Below, piece after piece: positions 28,878 through 38,538 of a DNA stretch of 64,000 bases. This DNA comes from an uncultured Bacteroidota bacterium. Lineage in GTDB: Bacteria; Bacteroidota; Rhodothermia; Rhodothermales; Salinibacteraceae. The notes beneath the pieces are model-generated. The model saw nothing but the letters and a program-made list of their open reading frames with translations, ran no database searches and had not been told where the DNA came from. Every line of letters begins with the position of its first letter. Positions within the stretch are counted from its first letter, which is position 1. The DNA lies in contig CAJXLV010000009.1 in assembly GCA_913056185.1 (NCBI GenBank), positions 1-64,000 of the forward strand, read 5' to 3'. The translations under genes were made by a program, and so were the position numbers.

Positions 28878-29882
28878 CTACAACCATCCCTCGGCCCGGT
28901 ACCAGTCAATGGTGGCGGCGACGCCCGCATCCAGGGCAATCGACGGGGCGTACCCGAAGTCCTGGCGGGCCTTTTCGGAAGAGCAGGCGGTGCAGGCGTG
29001 TCGGATTTCGCGGGCCTTGTCGCGGTTGAGCGGCGGGTGCGTCCCGATGAGGCGGCCCCAGGCCTCCGACGCGGCCCCCACCAGGCCAAGGAGGGGCCCC
29101 GGGACGGGCACAGAGACCGCCCAGGTATTGAGCGCCGCGGTGGCGGCCTGCTTGACATCGCTCCAGGCATAAGGCTGCTCGCTGCCGAGAAAATACGTCT
29201 CGTTGGCTGCGTCCGGGTGGCGGCATGCATCGACCATGCCCGCTGCAAGGTCGCGGGCGTGAACGAGGCTTAGCGACCGGGCGGAGCTCCCCCCGACGAT
29301 GGGGCAGACATGCCGCTGCACGGCCCGAAAAAAGTCCAGGATGTCGCGGTCGCGGGGCCCATATACGGCCGGCGGACGAACGACGGTGATGGGCAGCGCC
29401 TCGGCGTACGATTCGGTCATCTGGTGCGAATCGGTCAGTGCCGTCTCCATTTGTGCCTTGCTGCGCCCGTACCGGCTCACAGGGCGCAGGGGGACGTCTT
29501 CCGTCGCCACGGTCTGCTCACAGCGTCCCACGGCCGCCAGGCTGCTGGTCACCAGCACGCGGCTCAGGTTCGGAGCGGCGTGCTTCACGGCGCCCAGCAG
29601 ATTCAACGTGCCCTGCACGTTGGCCGCGTGGAACGCCTCTTCGGTGGGGGCACGGGTGCGCCCGGCCACGTGGTACACCTCGTCTACCCCATCGAGCGCC
29701 TCCCAAAGCGTCTCCACGTCCGACAGGTCGCCGCGCACGGGGGTTACGTCCAACCCCGACAGCCACTTCGGGTCGGTGCGCACGAGGCACCGCACCTCTG
29801 CGGTGCCGCGGTCCAGAAGCGCCTCGACCACGTGGCTGCCCACAAAGCCGGTGCCGCCGGTCACAAACGCGATGTTGGCCAT
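28878..29882 (-). CDS. NAD-dependent epimerase/dehydratase (SDR)
   Basis: MANIAFVTGGTGFVGSHVVEALLDRG, YGRSKAQ; start ATG 29882. Confidence 0.9.
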   Translation of the reverse strand: MANIAFVTGGTGFVGSHVVEALLDRGTAEVRCLVRTDPKWLSGLDVTPVRGDLSDVETLWEALDGVDEVYHVAGRTRAPTEEAFHAANVQGTLNLLGAVKHAAPNLSRVLVTSSLAAVGRCEQTVATEDVPLRPVSRYGRSKAQMETALTDSHQMTESYAEALPITVVRPPAVYGPRDRDILDFFRAVQRHVCPIVGGSSARSLSLVHARDLAAGMVDACRHPDAANETYFLGSEQPYAWSDVKQAATAALNTWAVSVPVPGPLLGLVGAASEAWGRLIGTHPPLNRDKAREIRHACTACSSEKARQDFGYAPSIALDAGVAATIDWYRAEGWL

Positions 29883-30167
29883 GCGAAATACAAAGGGTGG
29901 AATGAAATTGGGGCGTGCGGTGGGGGCGTACAGCCGCCTTCGTACGAGGGGGCGGCAAGGACAGGCCCTCCGGCGTGTGGAGGCCGGGCACAATCCGCCC
30001 CGCTCTGGAAGGCGATCGTGAGGGATATCGGGAGATCTCGGAAGAGAATTTGAGCCACGGCCCTACGCATGTGTCCCCCGACGTTATATTTCCGGGATGA
30101 ATGTGTCTGTACAGGTGTCGTTTTGAGGAAACAATATACACACTTACAGACCGACCCCTACAGGAAA

Positions 30168-30548
30168 ATGGCTACGAGCTATTCGTTCCGAGATTCGGAG
30201 GTGTACCAGCGTGCTCAGGTGCAGTCGCAACGCATTTGCGAGTGGTCGCGGCAGCTCCCAGAGGAGGAGCAGCCGAGCTTAGGCGCGCCCGTCCGGGAGG
30301 CTGCAGGGGCTGTGGCAGCACTGATTGCGGAGGCGTGGGGAGCGCGCCATTGCGAGCAGGCGTTCCAGGAGACGCTGGCAAAGGCCCATGCGAAGGCCAA
30401 AAAGACACAAGCTTTGCTCGACCGTGCGTGGATGCATTCGCACCTGGGCGACGAGCAGCACCGTCTCTTTGACGAGGCATGGGGGCGGATTTGCACCCTC
30501 CTGCGGCGGATTATGCGATGCACCCATAGCTTTTGCCACCTCAATTGA
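30168..30548 (+). CDS. Four-helix bundle protein (S23/IVP-like)
   Basis: YSFRDSEVYQRAQVQSQRICEWSRQLPEEEQ...VREAAGAVAALIAEAWG pattern; start ATG 30168. Confidence 0.65.
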   Translation: MATSYSFRDSEVYQRAQVQSQRICEWSRQLPEEEQPSLGAPVREAAGAVAALIAEAWGARHCEQAFQETLAKAHAKAKKTQALLDRAWMHSHLGDEQHRLFDEAWGRICTLLRRIMRCTHSFCHLN

Positions 30549-30848
30549 TGCCCGGCGGCCTCGGAGCGCTGAGGCGGGCGGCCTGGAGCGCAAGGCTCGT
30601 CTCATGCTTGACTTTTCCCCCGGCCAAAGCAGTCTCCCCCCACTTCTTTCCGGCGGTCAGGGCGCCGGGAGCTCCCTCCTCACGGAAAAGGCGTTCTGGT
30701 TCAAGGGGCTGGCTTCGGCCCTCCGCGTGCTTCGAGAGCAGAGGCGAGCCGAAGCCGTACGCGCTCTTCACACGCACCCTTCACACGTGTCCTCCGCAGA
30801 CACTGGCCTCGAATGAGGCTCCCGTCAGCCCGTTTGCCAGGGAAGACA

Positions 30849-31586
30849 TCAATCGGGGGAGGCGGATGCGTCGGCGACGAACTTATAGCCAATCCCGTAC
30901 ACCGTCGTCAAGTAGATGGGCGACTCTGGACGGGGCTCGATTTTCTTGCGGAGGGAGGCCATGTGGCGGTCGATGGTGCGCGTCGTGATGGTGCCACTGA
31001 TGCCCCAGACGTCGCGGAGCAGCTGTTCGCGGCTCACGGTACGGCCCCGGTGCCGAACGAGGTAGGCCAGGATGTCGAACTCCAGGTCGGTGAGGTCGAC
31101 GTCCGCGTCAGGGGTTGCGACGGTTTCCGTGGGAAAGTGAATGGTACAGTCGCCAAAGGTGAAGGCATCGTCCGGGGTGGGCAGGGCAGGAGCGCTTCGG
31201 GCAAGCACGGCACGCACCCGAGCCACGAGCTCGCGCGGGTCGAACGGCTTTGTCACGTAGTCATCGGCGCCCAGGTCGAATCCCCGAATTTTGGACGTAT
31301 GCTCGTCCTTGACGGTGAGCAGGATGACGGGAGAGTCGACACCGCCCTGGCGGGCTTCACGCAGGACCTCAAAGCCGGTTTTTTGAGGGAGCCGAAGGTC
31401 GAGCAGGACGAGGTCGTACGGGGGTAGGGTCGTCATTTCTTGGAGCGCGTCCGCCCCGCAGGCAGCGGGCTGTACCGCATAGCCCTCCTGAGCGAACAGG
31501 TCGACGAGGCTGTTGCGCACGTCGGGGTCGTCATCGGCGATGAGGAGGTCGGCCTTGGGGGAGGAAGAACCAGGGGGCGGAGGCAT
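30849..31586 (-). CDS. OmpR/PhoB-family response regulator
   Basis: ADLLIADDDPDVRNSLVDLF...YDLVLLDLRLPQKTGFEVLRE...VTKPFDPRELVARVRAVL plus winged helix; start ATG 31586. Confidence 0.92.
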   Translation of the reverse strand: MPPPPGSSSPKADLLIADDDPDVRNSLVDLFAQEGYAVQPAACGADALQEMTTLPPYDLVLLDLRLPQKTGFEVLREARQGGVDSPVILLTVKDEHTSKIRGFDLGADDYVTKPFDPRELVARVRAVLARSAPALPTPDDAFTFGDCTIHFPTETVATPDADVDLTDLEFDILAYLVRHRGRTVSREQLLRDVWGISGTITTRTIDRHMASLRKKIEPRPESPIYLTTVYGIGYKFVADASASPD

Positions 31587-31738
31587 ATCCGTGGAAGAAA
31601 CCGTGTGGGGCCAACGGAGAGGAGGAAGAGCGACTCGGTTGCCCAACGCACCGCCGCAGAAGTGTTTGAGGAGACACCTGCTGCTGCGTGCCCTACTGCG
31701 TGCCGGGCGCAAGGTTCGCTCGCAGTGCGTCCGTTCCG

Positions 31739-33076
31739 CTACTTGTGCGCCGCCCCGTCGGGTGCCATCCAGTCGCGGTGCGGGCGGAGCCGGGCACGGA
31801 TGAGGTCGGGGCGTTCGTGTCCGGGGGTGCCGTCGGTGGCATAGGCATCGAGGAGGGCATCGGGGGAGGGCAGGGTGGGGGGCGAGGAGGCGGCGGCCTG
31901 CTGGTAGGCGGTACGGAAGGGGACGCCGTCGGCAACGCGGGTCAGTGCCTGCTGCGTGGCAAGCAGTGCGGGGGAGCAGGCGCGCCAGGTGGCGTCGGCC
32001 GAAAACTCCGTGCTCCGCACGACCGTTGTGAGGGCCGTAAGAACGTCCCCCGCGATTTGAACGCTGCGCATCACCGCGCCTTTGGTCAGCTGTAGGTCGC
32101 GGTGGTAGCCGCTGGGCAAGTTGGCGGGGCCAGTGCTCAGGTGCTGCATTTCAGCAGCGAGGCGGTGATGGTAAGCGCGGGCCAGTTCCAGGACGTCGGG
32201 GTTTTGTTTTTGTGGCATAATGCTGCTGCCCGTGCACGAGTCGTCCGGGAGTGTTACAAAGTCGAACTCGGCGCTGGCAAACAGCACAAGGTCCGAGGCG
32301 AGCCGGTTGCAGGCAGCGCCGACCTGCGTGCAGGCGTGCGCGACAGCGAGCTCGTGCTTGCCGCGACTCAGCTGGACGGCCGTGGCGTGGGTGTGCGCGG
32401 TGCGAAAACCGAGGCGATCAGCGATGGCGGCCCGGGGAAGATCGAGAACGGGCACGCCGTAGCCGGCGGCACTTCCGAGGGGGGAGACGTTGATGCGGCG
32501 GCGGGCCTGGTGGAGGGTGTCGAGGTCGTCGGCCAGGGTTTCGGCATAGCCCAGGGCCCAGAGGGCGACGGTGGAGGGCATGGCCCGCTGGAGGTGAGTA
32601 TAGCCGGGCAGGGGCTGGCGCGGGTGCCGGTCGGCAAGGGCACAGAGGGCCTCGGCGAGGCGCGCGGTGCGGCGGCCCAGCATTGCGAGGGCATCGCGGA
32701 GGTAGAGGCGAAGCGCTGCGAGGACCTGGTCGTTGCGCGAGCGACCTGTATGCAGCTTGCGCCCGGCCGGGCCGGCCCTGGCGGTCACGAAGCGTTCGAT
32801 GACCGTGTGGCTGTCTTCATCGTCGGGGGTTACAGTGCGCTCGCCGGCCTCGTAGGCGGCCAGGAGTGCATCCAGGGCCTCCTGAAGGGCATTCCATTCC
32901 TTCTCCGACAGGACCTCGATCTGCCGAAGCCCCCAGGCGTGTGCCCGGCTTGCCCGGATGTCGTAGGGCAGCAGTTGGCGGTCCCATTTGTAGTCGTCGC
33001 CCACCGTGAAGCGATGCGCCCAGTCGTCTGAGTCGGGGGCACTGCTGGAATCTGTATGCCAGAGGGGAGTACTCAT
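31739..33076 (-). CDS. argH: Argininosuccinate lyase
   Basis: HTGRSRNDQVLAALRLYLRDA, GSSIMPQKQNPDVLELARA. Confidence 0.95.
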   Translation of the reverse strand: MSTPLWHTDSSSAPDSDDWAHRFTVGDDYKWDRQLLPYDIRASRAHAWGLRQIEVLSEKEWNALQEALDALLAAYEAGERTVTPDDEDSHTVIERFVTARAGPAGRKLHTGRSRNDQVLAALRLYLRDALAMLGRRTARLAEALCALADRHPRQPLPGYTHLQRAMPSTVALWALGYAETLADDLDTLHQARRRINVSPLGSAAGYGVPVLDLPRAAIADRLGFRTAHTHATAVQLSRGKHELAVAHACTQVGAACNRLASDLVLFASAEFDFVTLPDDSCTGSSIMPQKQNPDVLELARAYHHRLAAEMQHLSTGPANLPSGYHRDLQLTKGAVMRSVQIAGDVLTALTTVVRSTEFSADATWRACSPALLATQQALTRVADGVPFRTAYQQAAASSPPTLPSPDALLDAYATDGTPGHERPDLIRARLRPHRDWMAPDGAAHK

Positions 33077-33123
33077 GAGGGGCGAGGATAAGAAAAGGGA
33101 CAGCGAGCGGGGTGGAGGGACCG

Positions 33124-34188
33124 TCAGTGCGATCCAAAATAGCGCTGGAGGAGGGTCTGGTAGACGTCGACCGCGCAGCGGACCTCCGCAATTGAAATGC
33201 GCTCATCGGCCGTGTGGGAGCGGGGGCTCTGCCCCGGCCCCATCTTCACCGTGGGCACGTCGTTCAGGAACACCCAGTCGGAGGTGGTGGAGGAGCCGAT
33301 GGCAGTGGGGCGCGGACAGGCGGCTCGGGCGGCGTGGGCGATGCGGGCATCCGGGGGCGTGGCGCAGGGAACGAGGCGGTCGCTGTGGACCGTCACGTCC
33401 GCGTCTACGGCCGCCTGGATGTGGGCTACGATTTCATCGTGGGAATAGGCGGGGGTGGTGCGCAGGTCCACCACGAAGACACAGTGGGCGGGCACCGTGT
33501 TGCGGGCACTTCCGCCCTCGATCGTGGTCACAGTTTTGGTGATTGGGCCGAGGTGCGGATCTTCGCGGTCGAAGGACACCGCGGCAAGCTGATGGAGAGC
33601 ATCTGCGGCGGCGGAGATGGCGTTGCTCCCGAGGTGGGGCCGGGCAGCGTGGGCCGCCGTGCCGTGGGTGTGGATTTTAAGAATCAGCAGCCCCTTTTGG
33701 GCAACACACGGGCGAAGCGCTGTGGGCTCGCCCACGACCGCCGCAGAGAGAGGCGGAAGGTGGGGGCGCAAGTCTTGAAGGCCGTTTTTGGACCCGCCGC
33801 CTTCCTCATGCGTCGTGAGCCCCACGACAGCGCGTCCGCCATCGGGCACCCACCCGTCGGCCGCCAGGCGGAGCAGGGCCGTCGTCATGGCCGCGCCGCT
33901 CGCCTTTGCATCCACGCTCCCCCGTCCGTACAGCACCCCCTGCTTCGTAACCGGAGTAAAGGGGTCGTACGGATGAGATGCCGCAGGCGGCACCACATCC
34001 AAATGAGAATTTAGCAGCAGCGTATCCCTGCCGCTCCCGACGCCGAACGCGACGTTATCTTCGTGCCGCAGGACGTCCACCCCGGCAGAGCGGGCGCGGC
34101 GCTCAACGTAGTCGGCCACGTCTGTCTCCTTGCCCGTGAGGGACGGAAACCGAATGAGGGTTTTCAAGAGGTCGACAACGTCGGGCAT
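33124..34188 (-). CDS. argE: M20-family deacetylase (acetylornithine/acetyl-lysine deacetylase-like)
   Basis: LIRFPSLTGKETDVADYV, LLNSHLDVVPP, YGRGSVDAKASGAAM, VGLTTHEEGGG; position in the arg operon. Confidence 0.85.
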   Translation of the reverse strand: MPDVVDLLKTLIRFPSLTGKETDVADYVERRARSAGVDVLRHEDNVAFGVGSGRDTLLLNSHLDVVPPAASHPYDPFTPVTKQGVLYGRGSVDAKASGAAMTTALLRLAADGWVPDGGRAVVGLTTHEEGGGSKNGLQDLRPHLPPLSAAVVGEPTALRPCVAQKGLLILKIHTHGTAAHAARPHLGSNAISAAADALHQLAAVSFDREDPHLGPITKTVTTIEGGSARNTVPAHCVFVVDLRTTPAYSHDEIVAHIQAAVDADVTVHSDRLVPCATPPDARIAHAARAACPRPTAIGSSTTSDWVFLNDVPTVKMGPGQSPRSHTADERISIAEVRCAVDVYQTLLQRYFGSH

Positions 34189-34242
34189 GAGGGGCGGAGG
34201 GGCGAGACGAAGAGGGATGCGGAGAAGGCGTGGGGCGTGGGG

Positions 34243-35040
34243 TCAGCGGACAATCTCCGTGGCCCGTGCCCGCGTCACGAGGTCTGCCGCGCCGCAGATG
34301 TACACTTCGTCGACGGGGCCGCGGAGGGCGTCGAGTGCGGTTTCGACCTTCACCTGCATGCCGCCTGCGATCCAGCCGTCGCGGATGCCCTGTTCGGCGG
34401 TGCCTGCATCGCAGGTGGGCAGGCGGGTGGGGGCGGCCGAGGCGTCCCGGCGGACTGCCCCTGCCGCGGTAACGTACAGGAGCCGTCTGGCGGCGAGGGC
34501 GCGGGCCAGGGCGCAGGCCACGGTGTCCGCGTTGACGTTGTAGACGTGCCCTGCCTCGTCGATGCCGAGGGGCGCCACGATGGGCACCAGGGACTGCTGG
34601 AGTAGGCCATTCACAAGCGTCGGGCGCACCTGTTCGATGTCGCCGACCCATCCAAAATCAATCGTCGTGTCGTTCACGGTCCACGGCGGGCGTTTGGACA
34701 CGCGGACCAGGCCGGTATCGGCTCCGGAGAGGCCCACGGCAGAGAGGTCGTGGCTCTGCGCGGCGGCCACAAGCTGTGTGTTGAGGGAGCCGGACAGCGT
34801 CCACTGGGCGATTTTTAGGTCCAGGTCGGTGGTGATCCGTCGTCCGTCGATTTGCTTCGGTGTGTGCCCGAGGCGCTGGGCGAGGGCGGTCATCTGCACC
34901 CCGCCGCCGTGGACGATCACGACGGAGGCCTCCTGGCAGAGGGCTTGCAGGGGGGGCCAGAGGGCCTCCAGCGCGTCCGCATCGTCCAGGAGCGATCCGC
35001 TGACCTTTACGACGGTTGGGGGGCGAGAGGCGTTGGGCAT
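34243..35040 (-). CDS. argB: Acetylglutamate kinase
   Basis: TVVKVSGSLLDD, VIVHGGGVQMTALAQRLG, PIVAPLGIDEAGHVYNVNADTVACALARAL; start ATG 35040. Confidence 0.93.
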   Translation of the reverse strand: MPNASRPPTVVKVSGSLLDDADALEALWPPLQALCQEASVVIVHGGGVQMTALAQRLGHTPKQIDGRRITTDLDLKIAQWTLSGSLNTQLVAAAQSHDLSAVGLSGADTGLVRVSKRPPWTVNDTTIDFGWVGDIEQVRPTLVNGLLQQSLVPIVAPLGIDEAGHVYNVNADTVACALARALAARRLLYVTAAGAVRRDASAAPTRLPTCDAGTAEQGIRDGWIAGGMQVKVETALDALRGPVDEVYICGAADLVTRARATEIVR

Positions 35041-35093
35041 TGCAGAAAGGAGAGCGCTGGAGCAATGAAGGGCGGGCAGAGGCGAGGCGATGC

Positions 35094-36149
35094 TCAATCG
35101 AGGCGCCATACGTATTCGAGGAGTGCCTTTTGGGCGTGGAGCCGGTACTCGGCCTGGTCGAGATGGGCAGCGTGAGGGCCGTCGAGCACCGCCCCGTCCA
35201 CCACCACGTTGCGGCGTACGGGGAGGCAGTGCAGGAAGGCGGCCCTGTCGGTGTGAGCCATGTCCTCCGCAGTGATGCACCAATCGGCATGGGCAGCCCG
35301 GGCTTCCGATTCGCGAGAAGGAGCAGTGTACTGCATCGGGCCGCCCCATGACTTCGCGTACACCACGTCCGCCCCGTCCAGGGCCGCGGCTTGGTCCGTC
35401 GTGGCGGTCACCGACCCGCCGTGCGCCTCGGCGGCAGAGCGGGCCGCGGCCCGCACGTCCGGATCGAGCGCATGCGTGTCGGGCCGCGCCACGGTGATGT
35501 CCAGTCCGCAGCGAGCTGCCATGCGAAGCGTCGTATTGGGAACGGCCATGGGAAGCGGCTTTGGATGCGGGGCCCAGGACAGCACGAACTGGGTTCCCGA
35601 CAGCGCGTCCCCACAGCGCTCCGTGAGCAGGGCGGCATCGGCAAGGCCCTGGCACGGGTGGGCCCAGGCCGATTCCAGATTGAGCACCGGAACAGTGGCG
35701 TAGTCGGCCACGGCCCGCATGAGCGTGTCCCGCTTGTCGGTGTCGTAGTGCGTGCCGGAGGCAAAAACGCGGACACCCAGGGCATCGTGGTAGCGTGAGA
35801 GAACGCCGATGGCCTCCCTGGCATGTTCGGCCGCGGGTCCGTCCATCACGGCGCTCGGGTCCCACTCCAGCCCCCAGCCTTCATCGTCGGGCACGAGGGT
35901 GGTGTGGTGGGCGCCCAGGTGTGCCGCGGCCCCCTCCATGGAGGTGCGAGTGCGGAGCGAGGGATTCATGAAGATGAGGCCGATCGACTGCGTGGACGCT
36001 GCGCCCCGGCCGCGGTCGTCGTTGTGCCGGTGCGCCACAGCCGCGTGGCGGAGCCGGTTCCAGGAGGCGTCCGGCAGGGCATCAATCCGAAGCACGTGCC
36101 GCAGGGCGGAGGGTGGGGACGAGGGCGGGGAGGAGGATAGAGAAGGCAT
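35094..36149 (-). CDS. argF': N-acetyl/succinyl-ornithine carbamoyltransferase (ArgF' type)
   Basis: FMNPSLRTRTSMEGAAAHLG, HPCQGLADAALLTE, FLHCLPVRRNVVVDGAVLDG. Confidence 0.85.
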   Translation of the reverse strand: MPSLSSSPPSSPPSALRHVLRIDALPDASWNRLRHAAVAHRHNDDRGRGAASTQSIGLIFMNPSLRTRTSMEGAAAHLGAHHTTLVPDDEGWGLEWDPSAVMDGPAAEHAREAIGVLSRYHDALGVRVFASGTHYDTDKRDTLMRAVADYATVPVLNLESAWAHPCQGLADAALLTERCGDALSGTQFVLSWAPHPKPLPMAVPNTTLRMAARCGLDITVARPDTHALDPDVRAAARSAAEAHGGSVTATTDQAAALDGADVVYAKSWGGPMQYTAPSRESEARAAHADWCITAEDMAHTDRAAFLHCLPVRRNVVVDGAVLDGPHAAHLDQAEYRLHAQKALLEYVWRLD

Positions 36150-36217
36150 GGCACGGGGAATCGCAAGGGGCAGCGGGCGAACTGTAAGCTGTCGGGAATG
36201 GAGCCGGGCGGGCGAAC

Positions 36218-37390
36218 TCAGGACTCGTCGAGGGCCGCCCGGAGCGCATCGGCAAACGTGTCCACGTGCGCGTCCGAGACGATGAGGGGCGGCATCAGGC
36301 GCAGGACGTGGGGGTCGGAGGAGGTTCCGGCAAGCACGTTGTGGGACCGGAGCGCCTCGACGACAGGCGCGACGGGGCGGTCACACCGAAGCCCGATCAG
36401 GCACCCGCGCCCACGGACCGCCTCCACCAGCGGGCCCACGCGTGCCGCGAGGCGGGCATGAATCTGTTCGGCGCGCGACATCAGCTCGTCGTCGACCAGG
36501 GTGCGCAGGGTAGCCTCCACGGCGGCCATCGCCAGCATGCCGCCGCCAAACGTGGAGCCCTGGTCGCCCGTCTCCACTGTATCGGCAACCGCATCGTCTA
36601 CGAGAACAGCACTGACCGGCACGCCGCCGCCCAGGCTTTTGGCAAGCGAGAGGAGGTCGGGGGTGGCGCCTAGGGACGTGCTCATCGAAAAAGTGCCCGT
36701 GCGCCCCACGCCGGTTTGCACCTCGTCGAATGCGAGGAGCGTTCCGTAGCGGTTGCACAGGGTGCGCAAGCCCTGTACGTAGCGGGGCGGCACCTCGCGC
36801 ATGCCGGCAATGCTCTGAATCGGCTCCAGCAGCACAGCCGCGTACTCTTTCGTCGACAGCACCCGCTCGGCCGTCTCCAGATCGCCCACCGGCAGCCAGG
36901 TCGTATCCGGGAGCACCTCGGCGTACGGTGCGCGGTCGGTCGCGTCGTGCGTGGTGGCGAGACTGCCGAGCGTGCGGCCGTGCCATCCGCCCTTCAGGGC
37001 GGCGATGCCGGACCGCCCCGTGTACGTGCGGGCCAGCTTGAGCGCCGTTTCATTGGCCTCGGAGCCGGAGTTGGCGAAAAAGACGTGTCCCAGTCCTTCA
37101 GGCGCGAGGGTTGCAAGCCGCCGGGCCGCCTGCGCACGCACAGGGCTGTGCGCCACGTTGGAATAAAACAGAAGCGTTTCGGCCTGCGACTGCACAGCTT
37201 CGACGACGGCCGGGGGGCAGTGGCCGAGCAGCGACACGCAGTGTCCGCCGTAGAAATCGAGGTAGCGACGTCCCTCCGTGTCCCACACGTACGCCCCGCG
37301 TCCGCGGACCAGAGCCATCGGCAGCTTGTCGTAGGTTGGGAGCTCGAGGCGTTGCTCCAAGGAAATGGGGTCGGTCGGGAGAGTCGACAT
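36218..37390 (-). CDS. argD: Acetylornithine aminotransferase
   Basis: VFFANSGSEANETALKLARTYTGR, LLAFDEVQTGVGRTGTF, GSTFGGGMLAMAAVEATL. Confidence 0.92.
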   Translation of the reverse strand: MSTLPTDPISLEQRLELPTYDKLPMALVRGRGAYVWDTEGRRYLDFYGGHCVSLLGHCPPAVVEAVQSQAETLLFYSNVAHSPVRAQAARRLATLAPEGLGHVFFANSGSEANETALKLARTYTGRSGIAALKGGWHGRTLGSLATTHDATDRAPYAEVLPDTTWLPVGDLETAERVLSTKEYAAVLLEPIQSIAGMREVPPRYVQGLRTLCNRYGTLLAFDEVQTGVGRTGTFSMSTSLGATPDLLSLAKSLGGGVPVSAVLVDDAVADTVETGDQGSTFGGGMLAMAAVEATLRTLVDDELMSRAEQIHARLAARVGPLVEAVRGRGCLIGLRCDRPVAPVVEALRSHNVLAGTSSDPHVLRLMPPLIVSDAHVDTFADALRAALDES

Positions 37391-37404
37391 GGAGAGAGAG
37401 GGAG

Positions 37405-38460
37405 TTAAGCGAGGGAAGAAGCGGAGGGGGACACCGACAGCCCGGCTGTTTCGGGAACGCCAAGGGCGCGGTTGAGGGACTGGAGGGCCTGGCTTGCCGC
37501 CCCTTTGAGGAGGTTGTCGAGGGCAAAGCCAACGACCAGCGTATTTCCCTCTGTGGTCCAGCCCAGGTCACAGAAAGGAGTACGGACCGTCGGTTTGAGC
37601 GACGGCAGCCCGTCCCGCAGCCGCACGCAGGGCGCGTCCGCGTAGGCGTCTTCGTACCATTCGGCAAGGGTCGCCGCCGGGACGGGCATCGTCCATTCCA
37701 CCTGCGCCGTCCCCCAGATGCCGCGGGTCCACGGCCCAGACGCGGGGACAAACTGGAGGGAGACGTGCGGCCCGAGCGTTTGACGGATCTCGGGCTCATG
37801 CTGGTGGGCCAGCACCTTGTAGGGCCGGACGTTGCCCGCCCGGTCGGGGAAGTGAGTGGTGGCAGACGGGAGGGCACCGGATCCCGAAGCGCCCGTGAGG
37901 GCGGTCACGTGGGCGGTAAAGGGGACCTTTTGGTGTGCCAGTGGGGCGAGGGCAAGGGCAATGCCGGTGGCATAGCACCCCGGGTTTGCAATCAACGGCG
38001 TGTCCGGCAGCGCATCAGTCCACTCCGGAAGGCCGTACACCGCAGTGCGAAGCAGGGCCGGCGCTGGGTGCGTCACGTCATACCAGTCGGCGTAGAGGGC
38101 CGGGGTGCGGAGGCGGAAGTCGGCACTCAGGTCCACAATCGGCCCATCCAGTCCGTTTGCAAGGAGGTCCGGCACCGTCTTCATGCTCTGGCCGTGTTCG
38201 CCGGCCACCAGCAGCGCATCCAGCGCGTGGAGATCCGCCTCGTCCGGCGCAACGAAGCGCAGAGGGGCCTGCCCGGCGAGCGACGGATGCGCGGCGCTAA
38301 GGGGCTCGCCGGCAAACGTGCGGCTCGTGACGGTGTGAAGGGTCGCACGGGGATGCCTCGCCAGGAGGCGAAGGAGCTCGCCCCCTACGTAGCCGGCGCC
38401 GTGCAGAAGCCCGATGCGGGCGATAGGGGCAGATGAAGAATCGGCGGGTGCAGGGGGCAT
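37405..38460 (-). CDS. argC: N-acetyl-gamma-glutamyl-phosphate reductase
   Basis: IGLLHGAGYVGGELLRLLARHPRA, LIANPGCYATGIALALAPL, TGASGSGALPSATTHFPDR. Confidence 0.93.
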   Translation of the reverse strand: MPPAPADSSSAPIARIGLLHGAGYVGGELLRLLARHPRATLHTVTSRTFAGEPLSAAHPSLAGQAPLRFVAPDEADLHALDALLVAGEHGQSMKTVPDLLANGLDGPIVDLSADFRLRTPALYADWYDVTHPAPALLRTAVYGLPEWTDALPDTPLIANPGCYATGIALALAPLAHQKVPFTAHVTALTGASGSGALPSATTHFPDRAGNVRPYKVLAHQHEPEIRQTLGPHVSLQFVPASGPWTRGIWGTAQVEWTMPVPAATLAEWYEDAYADAPCVRLRDGLPSLKPTVRTPFCDLGWTTEGNTLVVGFALDNLLKGAASQALQSLNRALGVPETAGLSVSPSASSLA

Positions 38461-38538
38461 GTAGGGGCAGTGCGTTGGTGAAGAGCAAACGGGGACAGTC
38501 CCGGGGGGCTTCAGGGAGCGGTGCAGGAGGGCGGCGCC

